64,000 bases of DNA from Brevibacterium epidermidis NBRC 14811 (GCF_001570805.1 NZ_BCSJ01000011.1:278828-342827); one strand, 5' to 3'. Counted from the stretch's first letter, positions 1-8,297 are shown. Notes: generated from the sequence alone by a model not told the origin. Made by a program: numbers and translations.

Positions 1-302
1 AAGCTGTGACCGAGGCCCTCGCCGAGGTGGGACTGCCCGCCGATCTCAAGAAGTACGGCGAAACCGACGACTATGACGCACAGCTCCAGGCCTCTCATGA
101 CGAGGCTCTGAGTTTGGTCGGCGACGATGTCGGCACACCGATCTGCCGCGTCGCCGGAACCGCGTTCTTCGGCCCCGTCGTCACTCCCGCCCCGAAGGGC
201 GAAGATGCTGGTCGTCTTTTCGATGGAGTTCTCGCAGTCGCCTCGACGCCGGGATTCTTCGAGCTCAAGCGCACCCGCGACCAGGGCCCGAACTTCGACT
301 GA
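1..302 (+). CDS. DsbA-like mycothiol-dependent nitroreductase family protein (3' part)
   Basis: Only about the last 100 codons are in the window; the reading frame is open from the left edge to the TGA at 300-302. The end of the protein (GTAFFGPVVTPAP followed by GRLFDGVLAVASTPGFFELKR) resembles the C-terminus of the actinobacterial Rv2466c-type thioredoxin-fold proteins, which use mycothiol as reductant. The catalytic CxxC would lie upstream, outside the window, so activity cannot be judged. It is followed after 64 bases by rpiB on the same strand. The family call rests on C-terminal similarity from memory. Confidence 0.7.
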   Translation, partial: AVTEALAEVGLPADLKKYGETDDYDAQLQASHDEALSLVGDDVGTPICRVAGTAFFGPVVTPAPKGEDAGRLFDGVLAVASTPGFFELKRTRDQGPNFD

Positions 303-366
303 GACTCGACGGTCCGCGCAGTCAGCGGATCGACCGCCCCCCCACCACGCACCGAAAGGCAGACAT

Positions 367-840
367 ATGAAGGTTCACCTCGGCACCGATCACGCCGGAT
401 TCGAATTCAAGGAGGTGCTCAAGGCCCACCTCGAGACGGGCGGGCACGAAGTCGTCGACCACGGCGCCCTTGAATTTGACGCACTCGATGACTACCCGGC
501 ATTCTGCATCGCCGCGGCACAGGCCGTCGTCGACGATCAGGCCGCCGGTCAAGAAGCGCTCGGAGTCGTGATCGGCGGATCGGGCAACGGCGAGCAGATG
601 GCCGCGAATCTGGTCAAGGGCGCACGCACCGCTCTGGCGTGGAACCCGGAGATCTCGAAGCTGGCCCGCCAGCACAACAACGCGCAGATCGTCGCTGTCG
701 GTGCCCGCCAGCACCCTGAAGCCGAAGCGATCGCCATCGTCGACGCATTCCTGGCCGAGCCGTTCTCCGGCGATGAGCGCCACGAACGACGCATCAAGAT
801 CATGGCCGACTACGAGGAGCAGGGCCAGCAGGCTCTGTGA
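367..840 (+). CDS. rpiB: ribose-5-phosphate isomerase B
   Basis: A 157-residue protein that interconverts ribose-5-phosphate and ribulose-5-phosphate in the pentose phosphate pathway (RpiB/LacA fold, cytoplasmic). Family marks are GTDHAGFEFK at residues 6-15, the DDYPAFC segment, the phosphate-binding GGSGNGEQMAANK-like loop (VIGGSGNGEQ) and the HNNAQI segment that carries active-site contacts in mycobacterial RpiB. Length matches the actinobacterial family. The ATG at 367 has a GAAAGG Shine-Dalgarno at normal spacing; longer open frames upstream have no such site. It lies 13 bases before the alcohol dehydrogenase, so the two may be cotranscribed. Confidence 0.95.
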   Translation: MKVHLGTDHAGFEFKEVLKAHLETGGHEVVDHGALEFDALDDYPAFCIAAAQAVVDDQAAGQEALGVVIGGSGNGEQMAANLVKGARTALAWNPEISKLARQHNNAQIVAVGARQHPEAEAIAIVDAFLAEPFSGDERHERRIKIMADYEEQGQQAL

Positions 841-853
841 AAGGGAGAACACT

Positions 854-1966
854 GTGAAGATCCACGGCGCCGTGCTGCGAGAGATGGAACGGCCCCGGCC
901 CTTCGCCGATTCGCAGCCGATTTCGATCGAGACACTCGAACTCGATGAACCGGGCCCGGGTGAGGTGCTCATCCGGATGACGGCCGCAGGGGTCTGCCAC
1001 TCGGATCTCTCCGTCGTCGACGGAAACCGTCCCCGCCCTCTGCCGATGCTGCTCGGTCACGAAGGTGCGGGAGTCGTCGAGAAACTCGGTGACGGTGTCG
1101 ATGACCTCGAGGTCGGCCAACAGGTCGTCACAGTGTTCCTGCCCCGCTGCGGGGAATGCGCGAACTGCCGCACCGACGGCAAACTGCCCTGCACCCCGGG
1201 CAGTGCGACGAACGGTGCCGGAACCCTGCCGTTCGACGGTCACAAGGTGCGTCTCCACGACGACACCGGCGCCGAGGTGCTCCACCACCTCGGCGCGTCC
1301 GTGTTCGCCACTCATGCGGTTCTCAACCGCGCATCCGTCGTTCCCGTCGACGACGATGTTCCCGCCTCCATCGCTGCTGTGCTCGGCTGTGCCGTGCTCA
1401 CCGGCGGGGGAGCGGTCCTCAACGCCGGACGTCCGGGGCCCGACGACGAAGTGATGATCGTCGGACTCGGCGGGGTCGGAATGGCCGCACTCATCACCGC
1501 GCTGTCCATTGAGACCGCCGGAGTCATCGGCGTCGACGCGAACCCGGACAAGCTCGTACGTGCGAAGGAACTCGGCGCTGTCGAGGTCTTTACGCCAGAG
1601 CAGCTGGGGGAGAGGAAAGCACCGATCGTCATCGAGTGTGTGGGGCATCCTCGGGCCTTCGAGACCGCGTTCACGGCCACCGCCGTCGGCGGGACGACAG
1701 TGACGGTGGGACTGCCCGCACCGGATGCGCAGTCGAACATCACCCCGGTGACCCTGACCGCCGAGGCCCGGACCGTCATCGGCTCGTACCTCGGGTCGGC
1801 GGTGCCAAGTCGGGATATCCCCGTCTACGCGCAGCTGTGGAGGGAGGGCAAGCTGCCCGTCGAGGAGCTCATCTCCGACGCGATCACACTGAGCGAGCTC
1901 AACGAGGCATTCGACTCGCTCTCCGACGGAACGGTCGTCCGGCAGGTCATCGACTTCGAGGCGTAA
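854..1966 (+). CDS. zinc-dependent alcohol dehydrogenase
   Basis: A 370-residue medium-chain dehydrogenase/reductase. Catalytic zinc ligands are visible as C48 (GVCHSD), H69-E70 (GHEGAG) and C179; structural zinc ligands are C99, C102, C105 and C113. The Rossmann motif GLGGVG lies at 204-209. The pattern fits class III-like or aryl/alkyl alcohol dehydrogenases that oxidise alcohols with NAD(P); the actual substrate cannot be told. The GTG start at 854 is chosen because GGGAG sits 7-8 bases upstream and the protein then begins at the usual N-terminus; the longer upstream frame overlaps rpiB. Probably cotranscribed with rpiB. Confidence 0.9.
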   Translation: MKIHGAVLREMERPRPFADSQPISIETLELDEPGPGEVLIRMTAAGVCHSDLSVVDGNRPRPLPMLLGHEGAGVVEKLGDGVDDLEVGQQVVTVFLPRCGECANCRTDGKLPCTPGSATNGAGTLPFDGHKVRLHDDTGAEVLHHLGASVFATHAVLNRASVVPVDDDVPASIAAVLGCAVLTGGGAVLNAGRPGPDDEVMIVGLGGVGMAALITALSIETAGVIGVDANPDKLVRAKELGAVEVFTPEQLGERKAPIVIECVGHPRAFETAFTATAVGGTTVTVGLPAPDAQSNITPVTLTAEARTVIGSYLGSAVPSRDIPVYAQLWREGKLPVEELISDAITLSELNEAFDSLSDGTVVRQVIDFEA

Positions 1967-1976
1967 GCTCTGACCC

Positions 1977-3203
1977 CTATTTCCGAGGCAGCGCGACGAC
2001 GCCGCCGTCGGGACTGGCGTAGACGACGAGGTCGCTGGACAGAGTGCCTTTAGGCGCGATCTGGTGCCGGCCGTCATCGCTTTCGGCATTGTCGAATTCG
2101 GAGATGACCTCGCCGTCTTTGAGCATCAGCACCGGATTCTTCACGAAGTCCTCGATCTGCGCGTCCCCGTGGCCCGTGTAGTCGTTGGCGATGACGGTGC
2201 CGTCGTCGAACACCGCTTTCCCCTGGGCTGTGGGTCCGCCCTTCGCGCTCAGGCAGGTGGCTTCGGTTCCCTCCCACAGGGCGTTCCCGGCGGCGATGAA
2301 CTTCCCATTGGGGCTGATCTGAGTGGTGTGGACATCGCTGATGTTGTCGGGGTTGCAGTCTTCGATGATGCCGAGGCGTTTGCCCTTGCTGAAGTCGATC
2401 ATCTCGGCTGCGCTCTCGCCGGTTCCTCCGGACTGCACCACGGCGGTATCGGCATCGACGATGAATCGCGGTGCGAGCTGTGCGACTCGGTCCGGGGAGG
2501 CACCGGCCAGGTCCTTATAAGTCGTGGCTTCGCCGGTACGTGCCCCAGTCGGATGCCACGTGATCTTTTCGCCGAACTCCTCATTGAGCGTGAGCACTGA
2601 CTCTCCAGTCGCGTACAAGAGGTGCGCGAACTTATCGATCGAGCCGTCCGAGTTCACGACGAAGACGTTCTCATCGTCGTCTCCGGATTGGAACGGCAGT
2701 CCCCACTGGCGGTCGATCGTTCCTGGCACGAAGATCTCCCAATCGTCGGGGATATCGACCTCTTGAAGGTTCTTGCCAGTTTCCGCATCGAGGAGGAAGG
2801 TGTGGTCGGGTGAGACACTTTCCCCGGTTATCAGGCCCAACAGGCCGCCGGACATCTGCCGCACATCGATGAACGACTGGTCATCACCCACCTGCTCGGC
2901 CAGGTTCAGTTCCCACGCGACTGAGCCATCGGGATTGCGGGATTCGATCTGAGTTCCACCCCACCGGACCACGCGGTCGTCGTAGATCTCAGCGCTGGCT
3001 CCGTCGTCGACGGACAAGGCTTCTGCTTGCCACGCAGGTGTGCCGAATCCATCGGCCGGGTACTTCACATCGGCCTTGCCGGCGCCCTCGTCTTCCTGCG
3101 AGGCAGAGCTGGACTCCTCTGTGCCTCCTCCGGAGCACCCTGCTGCCACCAATCCGATGGCCGTAGCCACAGCCGCAATCTGTCCCCGTCTCCACCGTGT
3201 CAT
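1977..3203 (-). CDS. secreted lipoprotein of unknown function
   Basis: A 408-residue protein beginning with a positively charged n-region (MTRWRRG), a hydrophobic stretch and a lipobox ending VAAGC near residue 23, followed by a Gly/Ser/Glu-rich linker; it should be exported and lipid-anchored outside the membrane. The rest has many short Asp-Gly turns and repeated W/V-rich strands (SVAWELN, LLLDAETGK-like FLLDAETGKNL), suggestive of a beta-propeller such as PQQ/YncE-like folds, but I recognise no definite domain. It is convergent with the alcohol dehydrogenase, whose stop codon lies only 10 bases away. No function is assigned. Confidence 0.8.
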   Translation of the reverse strand: MTRWRRGQIAAVATAIGLVAAGCSGGGTEESSSASQEDEGAGKADVKYPADGFGTPAWQAEALSVDDGASAEIYDDRVVRWGGTQIESRNPDGSVAWELNLAEQVGDDQSFIDVRQMSGGLLGLITGESVSPDHTFLLDAETGKNLQEVDIPDDWEIFVPGTIDRQWGLPFQSGDDDENVFVVNSDGSIDKFAHLLYATGESVLTLNEEFGEKITWHPTGARTGEATTYKDLAGASPDRVAQLAPRFIVDADTAVVQSGGTGESAAEMIDFSKGKRLGIIEDCNPDNISDVHTTQISPNGKFIAAGNALWEGTEATCLSAKGGPTAQGKAVFDDGTVIANDYTGHGDAQIEDFVKNPVLMLKDGEVISEFDNAESDDGRHQIAPKGTLSSDLVVYASPDGGVVALPRK

Positions 3204-3332
3204 CTCTGAGTTCCTTCACTCCGTCTGAACAAACGGCACCATGCTACAACACGTGTGATTGCGTCATCCCACCAACCCCGGGGTTGGTGTTTTTCCTGGT
3301 GAAAGGGGATGAGAGCCTCTGATCCGGAGCAT

Positions 3333-3367
3333 GAAAAAGCCGCTCGAACCAAGTGGTCCGAGCGGCT
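3333..3367 (-). terminator. rho-independent terminator of tRNA-Pro
   Basis: Reading the minus strand, the arm AGCCGCTCG is followed by a 12-base loop and CGAGCGGCT, then a run of five T. It lies 9 bases past the 3' end of tRNA-Pro, the expected place for its terminator. Confidence 0.85.
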
Positions 3368-3375
3368 GGAGTCTG

Positions 3376-3449
3376 TCGGGATGACAGGATTTGAACCTGC
3401 GACCCTCTGTTCCCAAAACAGATGCGCTACCAAGCTGCGCCACATCCCG
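3376..3449 (-). tRNA. tRNA-Pro (TGG)
   Basis: The minus strand folds as a 74-base tRNA: acceptor CGGGATG pairs with CATCCCG, the D stem is GCGC...GCGC, the T arm holds GTTCAAATC, and the anticodon loop reads TTTTGGGA with anticodon TGG. The discriminator is A and CCA is not encoded. It has its own terminator downstream. Confidence 0.97.
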
Positions 3450-3570
3450 CGACGGCTCCTATCTAACCACAGGCGGGTCGGGACTTGCACCTTGCGAATC
3501 GAGCAAACCCGCTAATGCGACGCACCTCACAGTGCGATTCGACCAGTGACGCAGGTCACCGAATGTCGAT

Positions 3571-3600
3571 TTGGCGGTCGAGGAAGTTCTCGACTATAGT
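3571..3600 (+). promoter_or_regulatory. promoter of tRNA-Gly
   Basis: TTGGCG at 3571-3576 and TATAGT at 3595-3600 are separated by 18 bases, a near-consensus housekeeping sigma promoter. Transcription would start a few bases before the tRNA at 3615. Confidence 0.75.
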
Positions 3601-3614
3601 CGAACTCGCAACAC

Positions 3615-3685
3615 GGGGATGTAGCTCAATGGTAGAGCCTCAGTCTTCCAAACTGATGGTGCGGGTTCGATTCCCGTCATCCCCT
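3615..3685 (+). tRNA. tRNA-Gly (TCC)
   Basis: A 71-base cloverleaf with acceptor GGGGATG/CATCCCC, D arm GCTC...GAGC, anticodon stem TCAGT/ACTGA with loop CTTCCAA (anticodon TCC) and T arm GGTTCGATTCC. The discriminator is T and the 3' CCA is genomically encoded at 3686-3688, unlike the other two tRNAs in this window. Confidence 0.97.
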
Positions 3686-3690
3686 CCACA

Positions 3691-3723
3691 AGCCGGTCTG
3701 ACCCGTTGGTCAGGCCGGTTTTC
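3691..3723 (+). terminator. terminator of tRNA-Gly
   Basis: CCGGTCTGACC and GGTCAGGCCGG form an 11-base-pair stem (one G-T pair) with a 4-base loop, followed by TTTTCT. It begins 3 bases after the encoded CCA. Confidence 0.85.
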
Positions 3724-3751
3724 TCATGCTCGGACAGGTAGGATCCTCCTC

Positions 3752-5158
3752 ATGACCACCGCCGTTCGACCGGTGCAGGGCACGCTCCCGCAGAATGCAC
3801 AGAGCACCGCGCGGCCCAGCCGGCGAGCGATTCTCACCGGTGCCGCTATCGGGATCGGTGCGATCGGTCTGGGTTCAGCGATCACGACAGCCCTCGCCGA
3901 GGCGGCCCGGCCCGATCCGGTCCGTTCCGTCACAGCCGCCTTTACTTCCTCAGGACGTCGTGAAGCCCTCGACGCCGAATCCGCGCAGAGTCTGCCCGCG
4001 CAGTCGCGAGTCTTGCCGAACCTTGCTGATCCCGGCCCTGCGCGTCGGCAGCAGGAGTTCCTCGCCGCCTGCGAACCGTGGCTCCGGGAACTCCCGGTTC
4101 AACGGCGTGATCTGGCCATCTCGGCTCTGCTCGACCTGTGGGTGCTCAGCGACGAGCTGCCCGCCACGGTGGCCGGATGGGCCGGCCCCTGGCGGTATGT
4201 CTGGCCCCGCGACACTGCCTTCTCCGCAATCGCGCTGGCTCGAATCGGCCGGCCGGACTTGGCATGGAGTCAGCTCCTGTTCCTGCAGTCCGTGCAGGCG
4301 GTCGACGGTTCGTTCGCCGCCCGGGTCGACCCCACTACGGGAATGGCGCCGGACGACCGCGAATCCCAGTTCGACTCACTAGGCCTCGTCCTCTGGGCGA
4401 TCTCCGAGGTCCATGCTGTCTCTGAGGCGTCGGCTGCTCCGTTCGATCTCGGGGAGCTCGATGACCTGCTGCGACGGACCAGCCGGCGCATCTTCAACCT
4501 CACCGCCTACGGGCGCAGCCTGCCTCCCGTCGGCCCTGACTACTGGGAGGTCGGCGAATCCCGGGTCTCACTCGGTCTGGCCGGACCCACTCTGGTCGGG
4601 ATGAACTCACTCACCGCATTGACGAGGGCGAATCCGGAACTGTGGAGCCGCCTCGGCGGAGATCCGGAATCCGTCCGACGCGCGGCGGATGACTACCGCG
4701 CGACCTTCACTCGGACCTTCGTTGCCAACGGGATGCAGCGGTACCCGACCGCGGGTGGGCCCGATTCGGCCATCGCGTATCTGCCCGCAGCTGGACTGGT
4801 GCCGAATGCGGTGGACGCGATCTATGCACTCGAACCCGAGCTCCTCGGGGGAGTCTGGGACCGGCTCGAGCAGCCGGCGGGAGGGATCAAGCCCGGGCAC
4901 GGCTGGATCATCGACCGTTCCAGTTGGACGCCGTCGACCTCACTCATGGGGCTCGGCTTCGCCCGCCTGGGACAGACGGAGAAGGCCGAGTCGATCCTCG
5001 ACTGGCTCTCCGCCCACCGCACGAGCGCCGGATCCCTGCCGGAGAAGATCACCGCCGAGGGTGCCCCGGTCTCCGTGGCGCCCCTGTCATGGACGGCGGC
5101 CAACGTCATCATCACCCTCGACGAGCTCTACGTGCGCCGAAGGGGAGCGGGGTCGTGA
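3752..5158 (+). CDS. Tat-exported glycoside hydrolase 15-like protein
   Basis: A 468-residue protein. The N-terminus carries a twin-arginine signal (SRRAIL at residues 23-28) before a Gly/Ala/Ile-rich hydrophobic core, so the folded enzyme is probably exported by Tat. The mature part has an (alpha/alpha)6-type helical repeat pattern and the motif WPRD at 151-154 with nearby WAGPWRY, typical of GH15 glucoamylase/glucodextranase-like proteins, and later GHGWIIDRSSWTPSTSL and LPEKI segments like those around the catalytic base of that family. A role in hydrolysing or remodelling an alpha-glucan outside the cell is inferred; the substrate is unknown. The ATG at 3752 is the only start that gives a normal signal peptide. 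Confidence 0.75.
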   Translation: MTTAVRPVQGTLPQNAQSTARPSRRAILTGAAIGIGAIGLGSAITTALAEAARPDPVRSVTAAFTSSGRREALDAESAQSLPAQSRVLPNLADPGPARRQQEFLAACEPWLRELPVQRRDLAISALLDLWVLSDELPATVAGWAGPWRYVWPRDTAFSAIALARIGRPDLAWSQLLFLQSVQAVDGSFAARVDPTTGMAPDDRESQFDSLGLVLWAISEVHAVSEASAAPFDLGELDDLLRRTSRRIFNLTAYGRSLPPVGPDYWEVGESRVSLGLAGPTLVGMNSLTALTRANPELWSRLGGDPESVRRAADDYRATFTRTFVANGMQRYPTAGGPDSAIAYLPAAGLVPNAVDAIYALEPELLGGVWDRLEQPAGGIKPGHGWIIDRSSWTPSTSLMGLGFARLGQTEKAESILDWLSAHRTSAGSLPEKITAEGAPVSVAPLSWTAANVIITLDELYVRRRGAGS

Positions 5159-5168
5159 AATCACCCCT

Positions 5169-5199
5169 GTTTCGCGTAACGGGCGGGGTTTCGCGTAAC
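5169..5199 (+). repeat. tandem 12-base repeat overlapping the putative tig promoter
   Basis: GTTTCGCGTAAC occurs twice, at 5169-5180 and 5188-5199, 19 bases apart. The second copy runs into TAACAT (5195-5200), a plausible -10 element, and the first copy supplies TTCGCG at 5171-5176, 18 bases upstream, as a -35. The remaining 170 bases to tig form a leader with several GGTCA/TGACC elements. Confidence 0.5.
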
Positions 5200-5370
5200 A
5201 TAGGTGATTGCGTCTTGCGGACGTGCGCGAACTATTCGTGGACTTTCGCTCCCTCTAAGGTCACGAGATGACCGATCAGGCTGTGAGATGGCCGTTTGCG
5301 GTCACGAACCCGGATGATCAGGTCGGAGATGACCGAAAATGCATGACTGTCGAATTTGAAAGGTCACACT

Positions 5371-6732
5371 GTGAAGAGCTCCGTCGAGCAACTCGACCCC
5401 ACCCGGGTCAAGATCAGCGTGGAAGTCCCATACGCCGAACTCAAGCCGAGTGTCGACGAGGCATACAAGACCATCGGTGCTCAGGTCACCGTCCCCGGTT
5501 TCCGTAAGGGCAAGGTCCCCGCGCGCATCATCGATCAGCGCATCGGCCGTCCTGCTGTGATCCAGGAAGCCGTCAACAACGGTCTTGATGACTTCTACCG
5601 CAATGCGGTCGAAGAGCACGACCTCAAGCCGATGGGTCAGCCCGAGGTCGAGATCTCCGAGGTTCCCGGTCTCGACGGAACCGAAGACGGCGAGCTCGGC
5701 TTCACCGTCGAGGTCGACGTGCGTCCCGAGGTCGAACTGCCTGCCTACGACACGATCAACATCGAGGTCGACCCCATCGAGGTCACCGACGCCGATGTGG
5801 ATGCCGAGCTCGAGCAGCTGCGCACCCGCTTCGGAACCCTGGTCGCCGTCGATCGTCCCGCTGCCAAGGACGACTTCGTCACCCTCGACCTCGTCGCCAC
5901 CATCGATGACGAAGAGATCGACACCGCTTCCGACATCTCCTACCAGGTCGGCGCCGGAACCATGCTCGAAGGCATGGACGAGGCCCTCGACGGGCTCTCC
6001 GCCGGAGAGACCACGACCTTCGAGACCACCTTCGCAGGCGGCGAGCACGCCGGCGAACAGGGCACCGTGAAGATCACTCTCAGCGCTGTCAAGGAACGCG
6101 AACTGCCTGAGGCCGACGACGACTTCGCTCAGCTGGCCAGTGAGTTCGACACGATCGCCGAACTGCGTGAGGACCTGCGTGAGCAGGCCGGTAAGGCCAA
6201 GGAGACCGAGCAGGGCGTCCAGGCGCGCGACAAGGTCCTCGAACACCTCATGGAGACCCTCGACGTGCCGGTCCCGGCCAAGATCGTCACCGACGAGGTC
6301 GAGCGTCACCTCGAAGCCGAGAACCGTTCGGACGATGACGAGCACCGCAAGGAGGTCACCGAGGAGACCGAGCGCAACCTGCGCACCCAGTTCATCCTCG
6401 ATGCCGTCTCCGAAGCCGAGAACGTCGAGGTCAGCCAGCCCGAGCTCATCGAGTACCTGATCTCCGCGTCGCAGCAGTACGGAATGAACCCCAACGAGTT
6501 CGCCCAGATGCTCGACAGCTCCGGCCAGGTCAATGCGCTGGTCGGCGAGGTCTCGCGCCGCAAGGCCCTGGCCGCCGTCCTCGCCGGTGCCACGGTCAAG
6601 GACACCGCCGGTAACGTCGTCGACATGGAGGCCTTCACCTCCGCCGGTGACGACGCCGAGGATGCCGACGCTGACGCGCAGAGCGCGGAAGCCGCAGACG
6701 AAGCACCTGCAGAAGCCGCCGAAGAGAACTGA
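5371..6732 (+). CDS. tig: trigger factor
   Basis: A 453-residue ribosome-associated chaperone with peptidyl-prolyl isomerase domain. The N-terminal ribosome-binding domain shows the family motif GFRKGKVPARII near residues 44-55; the middle FKBP-like domain follows (YQVGAGTMLEGMDEAL, where family members have the FxLGxG...PGFE-like pattern); the helical C-terminal chaperone arm is followed by an acidic Ala/Glu/Asp-rich tail. The GTG at 5371 is chosen because AAAGG precedes it and translation then begins KSSVEQLDPTRVKI, the usual start. It is transcribed ahead of clpP1P2 and clpX, as in many bacteria, linking folding with proteolysis. Confidence 0.97.
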   Translation: MKSSVEQLDPTRVKISVEVPYAELKPSVDEAYKTIGAQVTVPGFRKGKVPARIIDQRIGRPAVIQEAVNNGLDDFYRNAVEEHDLKPMGQPEVEISEVPGLDGTEDGELGFTVEVDVRPEVELPAYDTINIEVDPIEVTDADVDAELEQLRTRFGTLVAVDRPAAKDDFVTLDLVATIDDEEIDTASDISYQVGAGTMLEGMDEALDGLSAGETTTFETTFAGGEHAGEQGTVKITLSAVKERELPEADDDFAQLASEFDTIAELREDLREQAGKAKETEQGVQARDKVLEHLMETLDVPVPAKIVTDEVERHLEAENRSDDDEHRKEVTEETERNLRTQFILDAVSEAENVEVSQPELIEYLISASQQYGMNPNEFAQMLDSSGQVNALVGEVSRRKALAAVLAGATVKDTAGNVVDMEAFTSAGDDAEDADADAQSAEAADEAPAEAAEEN

Positions 6733-6763
6733 GGACGAGCCGCCTCGGCGGTGGAATCCTGAT

Positions 6764-6803
6764 GAGACGGTGGGTACGGATTGCGATCCGTACCCACCGT
6801 CTC
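6764..6803 (+). terminator. long perfect hairpin after tig
   Basis: GAGACGGTGGGTACGGAT (6764-6781) and its exact reverse complement (6786-6803) are separated by TGCG: an 18-base-pair perfect stem 31 bases after the tig stop. There is no strong T-run, so it is a stem-type terminator or an RNA end stabiliser. Confidence 0.7.
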
Positions 6804-6822
6804 TGCATCTGCGCAGGTCCCG

Positions 6823-6840
6823 ATCACGCTGAGGGCGAAC
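6823..6840 (+). promoter_or_regulatory. ClgR-type operator upstream of clpP1P2
   Basis: The 18 bases here contain CGCTGAGGGCGAAC preceded by ATCA. They match at every position the Corynebacterium/Streptomyces ClgR consensus as I recall it (WNNWCGCYNANRGCGWWS). The site ends 39 bases before a TAGAGT -10 element at 6880-6885, where an activator would bind; the -35 there is poor. Confidence 0.65.
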
Positions 6841-6879
6841 ACAGGCCTCGCCGCGGACTAAAACCCGGGGGAGAGCGGT

Positions 6880-6885
6880 TAGAGT
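6880..6885 (+). promoter_or_regulatory. putative -10 element of clpP1P2
   Basis: TAGAGT lies 36 bases before the clpP1 start within GAGCGGTTAGAGT, nearly the same context as the clpX promoter at 8357-8367. The region 17-18 bases upstream is far from TTGACA, consistent with activator dependence. Confidence 0.5.
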
Positions 6886-6921
6886 CCATAGCAAGCCATC
6901 CACAGAACACAGGAGTGAAAC

Positions 6922-7533
6922 GTGAGCGCATACGACATGACAGCTCCCGTCGGCCTCGACGCCGGTGGGGGAATGGGTCTGGACGACCACATCTTCAATC
7001 GTCTTCTCAAGGAGCGCATCATCTGGCTCGGTTCGGAGGTGCGTGACGACAACGCCAACGCCATCTGCGCGCAGATGATGCTGCTTGCCGCCGAAGACCC
7101 CGAAGCGGACATCTCGCTCTACATCAACTCGCCCGGCGGATCCGTCACGGCCGGTATGGCCATCTACGACACGATGCAGTACATCAAGCCCGACGTCTCG
7201 ACCGTGGCCATGGGCATGGCCGCCTCGATGGGTCAGTTCCTGCTGTCCTCGGGCACCCCGGGCAAGCGCTACGCCACTCCGCACGCTCGCATCCTCATGC
7301 ACCAGCCTCTGGGCGGCATCGGCGGTACGGCCACGGACATCAAGATCCAGGCCGAACTGATCCTGCACATGAAGAAGCAGATGGCGGAGCTGACCGCTCA
7401 GCAGACCGGCAAGTCGCTCGAGCAGATCCTCAAGGACAACGACCGTGACCACTGGTTCACTGCCGAAGAAGCCCTCGAATACGGCTTCATCGACAAGATG
7501 GTCACCCGCGCGTCCGACGTCGAGAACAACTGA
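6922..7533 (+). CDS. clpP1: ATP-dependent Clp protease proteolytic subunit 1
   Basis: A 203-residue serine protease subunit of the tetradecameric Clp chamber. The triad is visible as S102 (GMAASMG), H127 (LMHQPLGG) and D176 (NDRDHWF). Motifs [11 protein letters not shown] and [19 protein letters not shown] are standard. Actinobacteria need two different ClpP rings, P1 and P2, for activity; clpP2 follows 17 bases downstream, so the pair is one operon. The start is a GTG at 6922 with AGGAG 8 bases upstream. A ClgR-like operator upstream suggests stress activation. Confidence 0.97.
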   Translation: MSAYDMTAPVGLDAGGGMGLDDHIFNRLLKERIIWLGSEVRDDNANAICAQMMLLAAEDPEADISLYINSPGGSVTAGMAIYDTMQYIKPDVSTVAMGMAASMGQFLLSSGTPGKRYATPHARILMHQPLGGIGGTATDIKIQAELILHMKKQMAELTAQQTGKSLEQILKDNDRDHWFTAEEALEYGFIDKMVTRASDVENN

Positions 7534-7550
7534 GCAGGAGTGAGGGAAGA

Positions 7551-8204
7551 ATGAATTCAATGAACTTTATGCCGGGTTCGACGGCGTCGAACATGCCGCA
7601 GTCGCGTTATGTCATGCCGCAGTTCGAAGAGCGCACCCCCTATGGCTTCAAGCGCCAGGATCCCTACACCAAGCTGTTCGACGATCGTGTGGTGTTCCTC
7701 GGCGCTCAGGTCGATGACACGTCCGCCGACGATGTCATGGCTCAGCTGCTGGTCCTCGAATCGCAGGATCCGGACCGCGACATCACTCTCTACATCAACT
7801 CGCCGGGTGGTTCGTTCACTGCTATGACGGCCATCTACGACACGATGCAGTACATCAAGCCGGAGATCCAGACCGTCTGCCTCGGTCAGGCCGCCTCAGC
7901 CGCCGCTGTACTTCTGGCCGCGGGAACCCCCGGCAAGCGTTTGGCTCTGCCGAACGCTCGTGTGCTCATCCACCAGCCCGCGATGCAGGGGCAGGGTCAG
8001 GGGCAGGCTTCTGACCTTGAGATCCAGGCCGCTGAGGTGCTGCGGATGCGCGAATGGCTCGAGGGCACTCTGGCCAAGCACTCGAACAAGGAGGCCGCCC
8101 AGGTCTCGAACGACATCGAACGCGACCTCTTCCTCACGGCCGAGCAGGCCAAGGACTACGGTCTCGTCGACCAGGTGCTCTCTTCGCGCAAGAACGCGAA
8201 CTGA
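7551..8204 (+). CDS. clpP2: ATP-dependent Clp protease proteolytic subunit 2
   Basis: A 217-residue partner of ClpP1. Catalytic residues are S116 (GQAASAAA), H141 (LIHQP) and probably D192 (IERDLF). Compared with ClpP1 it has a longer, Met/Pro-rich N-terminal propeptide and a Gly/Gln-rich insert (GQGQGQ) after the catalytic His, as in other actinobacterial ClpP2. ATG at 7551 follows GAGTGAGGGAAG. It forms the mixed P1P2 protease that docks ClpX (encoded downstream) or ClpC. Confidence 0.96.
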   Translation: MNSMNFMPGSTASNMPQSRYVMPQFEERTPYGFKRQDPYTKLFDDRVVFLGAQVDDTSADDVMAQLLVLESQDPDRDITLYINSPGGSFTAMTAIYDTMQYIKPEIQTVCLGQAASAAAVLLAAGTPGKRLALPNARVLIHQPAMQGQGQGQASDLEIQAAEVLRMREWLEGTLAKHSNKEAAQVSNDIERDLFLTAEQAKDYGLVDQVLSSRKNAN

Positions 8205-8231
8205 TCACCGCTCGGAGGACTGGGAAACGCT

Positions 8232-8273
8232 GAGAACGGGTTCGTGCGATTGCGATCGTGCGGACCCGTTCTC
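8232..8273 (+). terminator. hairpin after clpP2
   Basis: A 19-base-pair stem (three G-T pairs) with loop TGCG: arms 8232-8250 and 8255-8273, 27 bases after the clpP2 stop. Size and loop are like the hairpin after tig. No T-run follows; it probably ends or attenuates the clpP1P2 transcript. Confidence 0.65.
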
Positions 8274-8297
8274 GGTTCCTACCTCCGACACACCGAG

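Noticed and set aside
5302..7560. 752-codon open frame on the minus strand across tig and clpP1
   Set aside because: It mirrors strong plus-strand genes with clear motifs; composition is that of an antisense frame in GC-rich DNA and no domain is visible.
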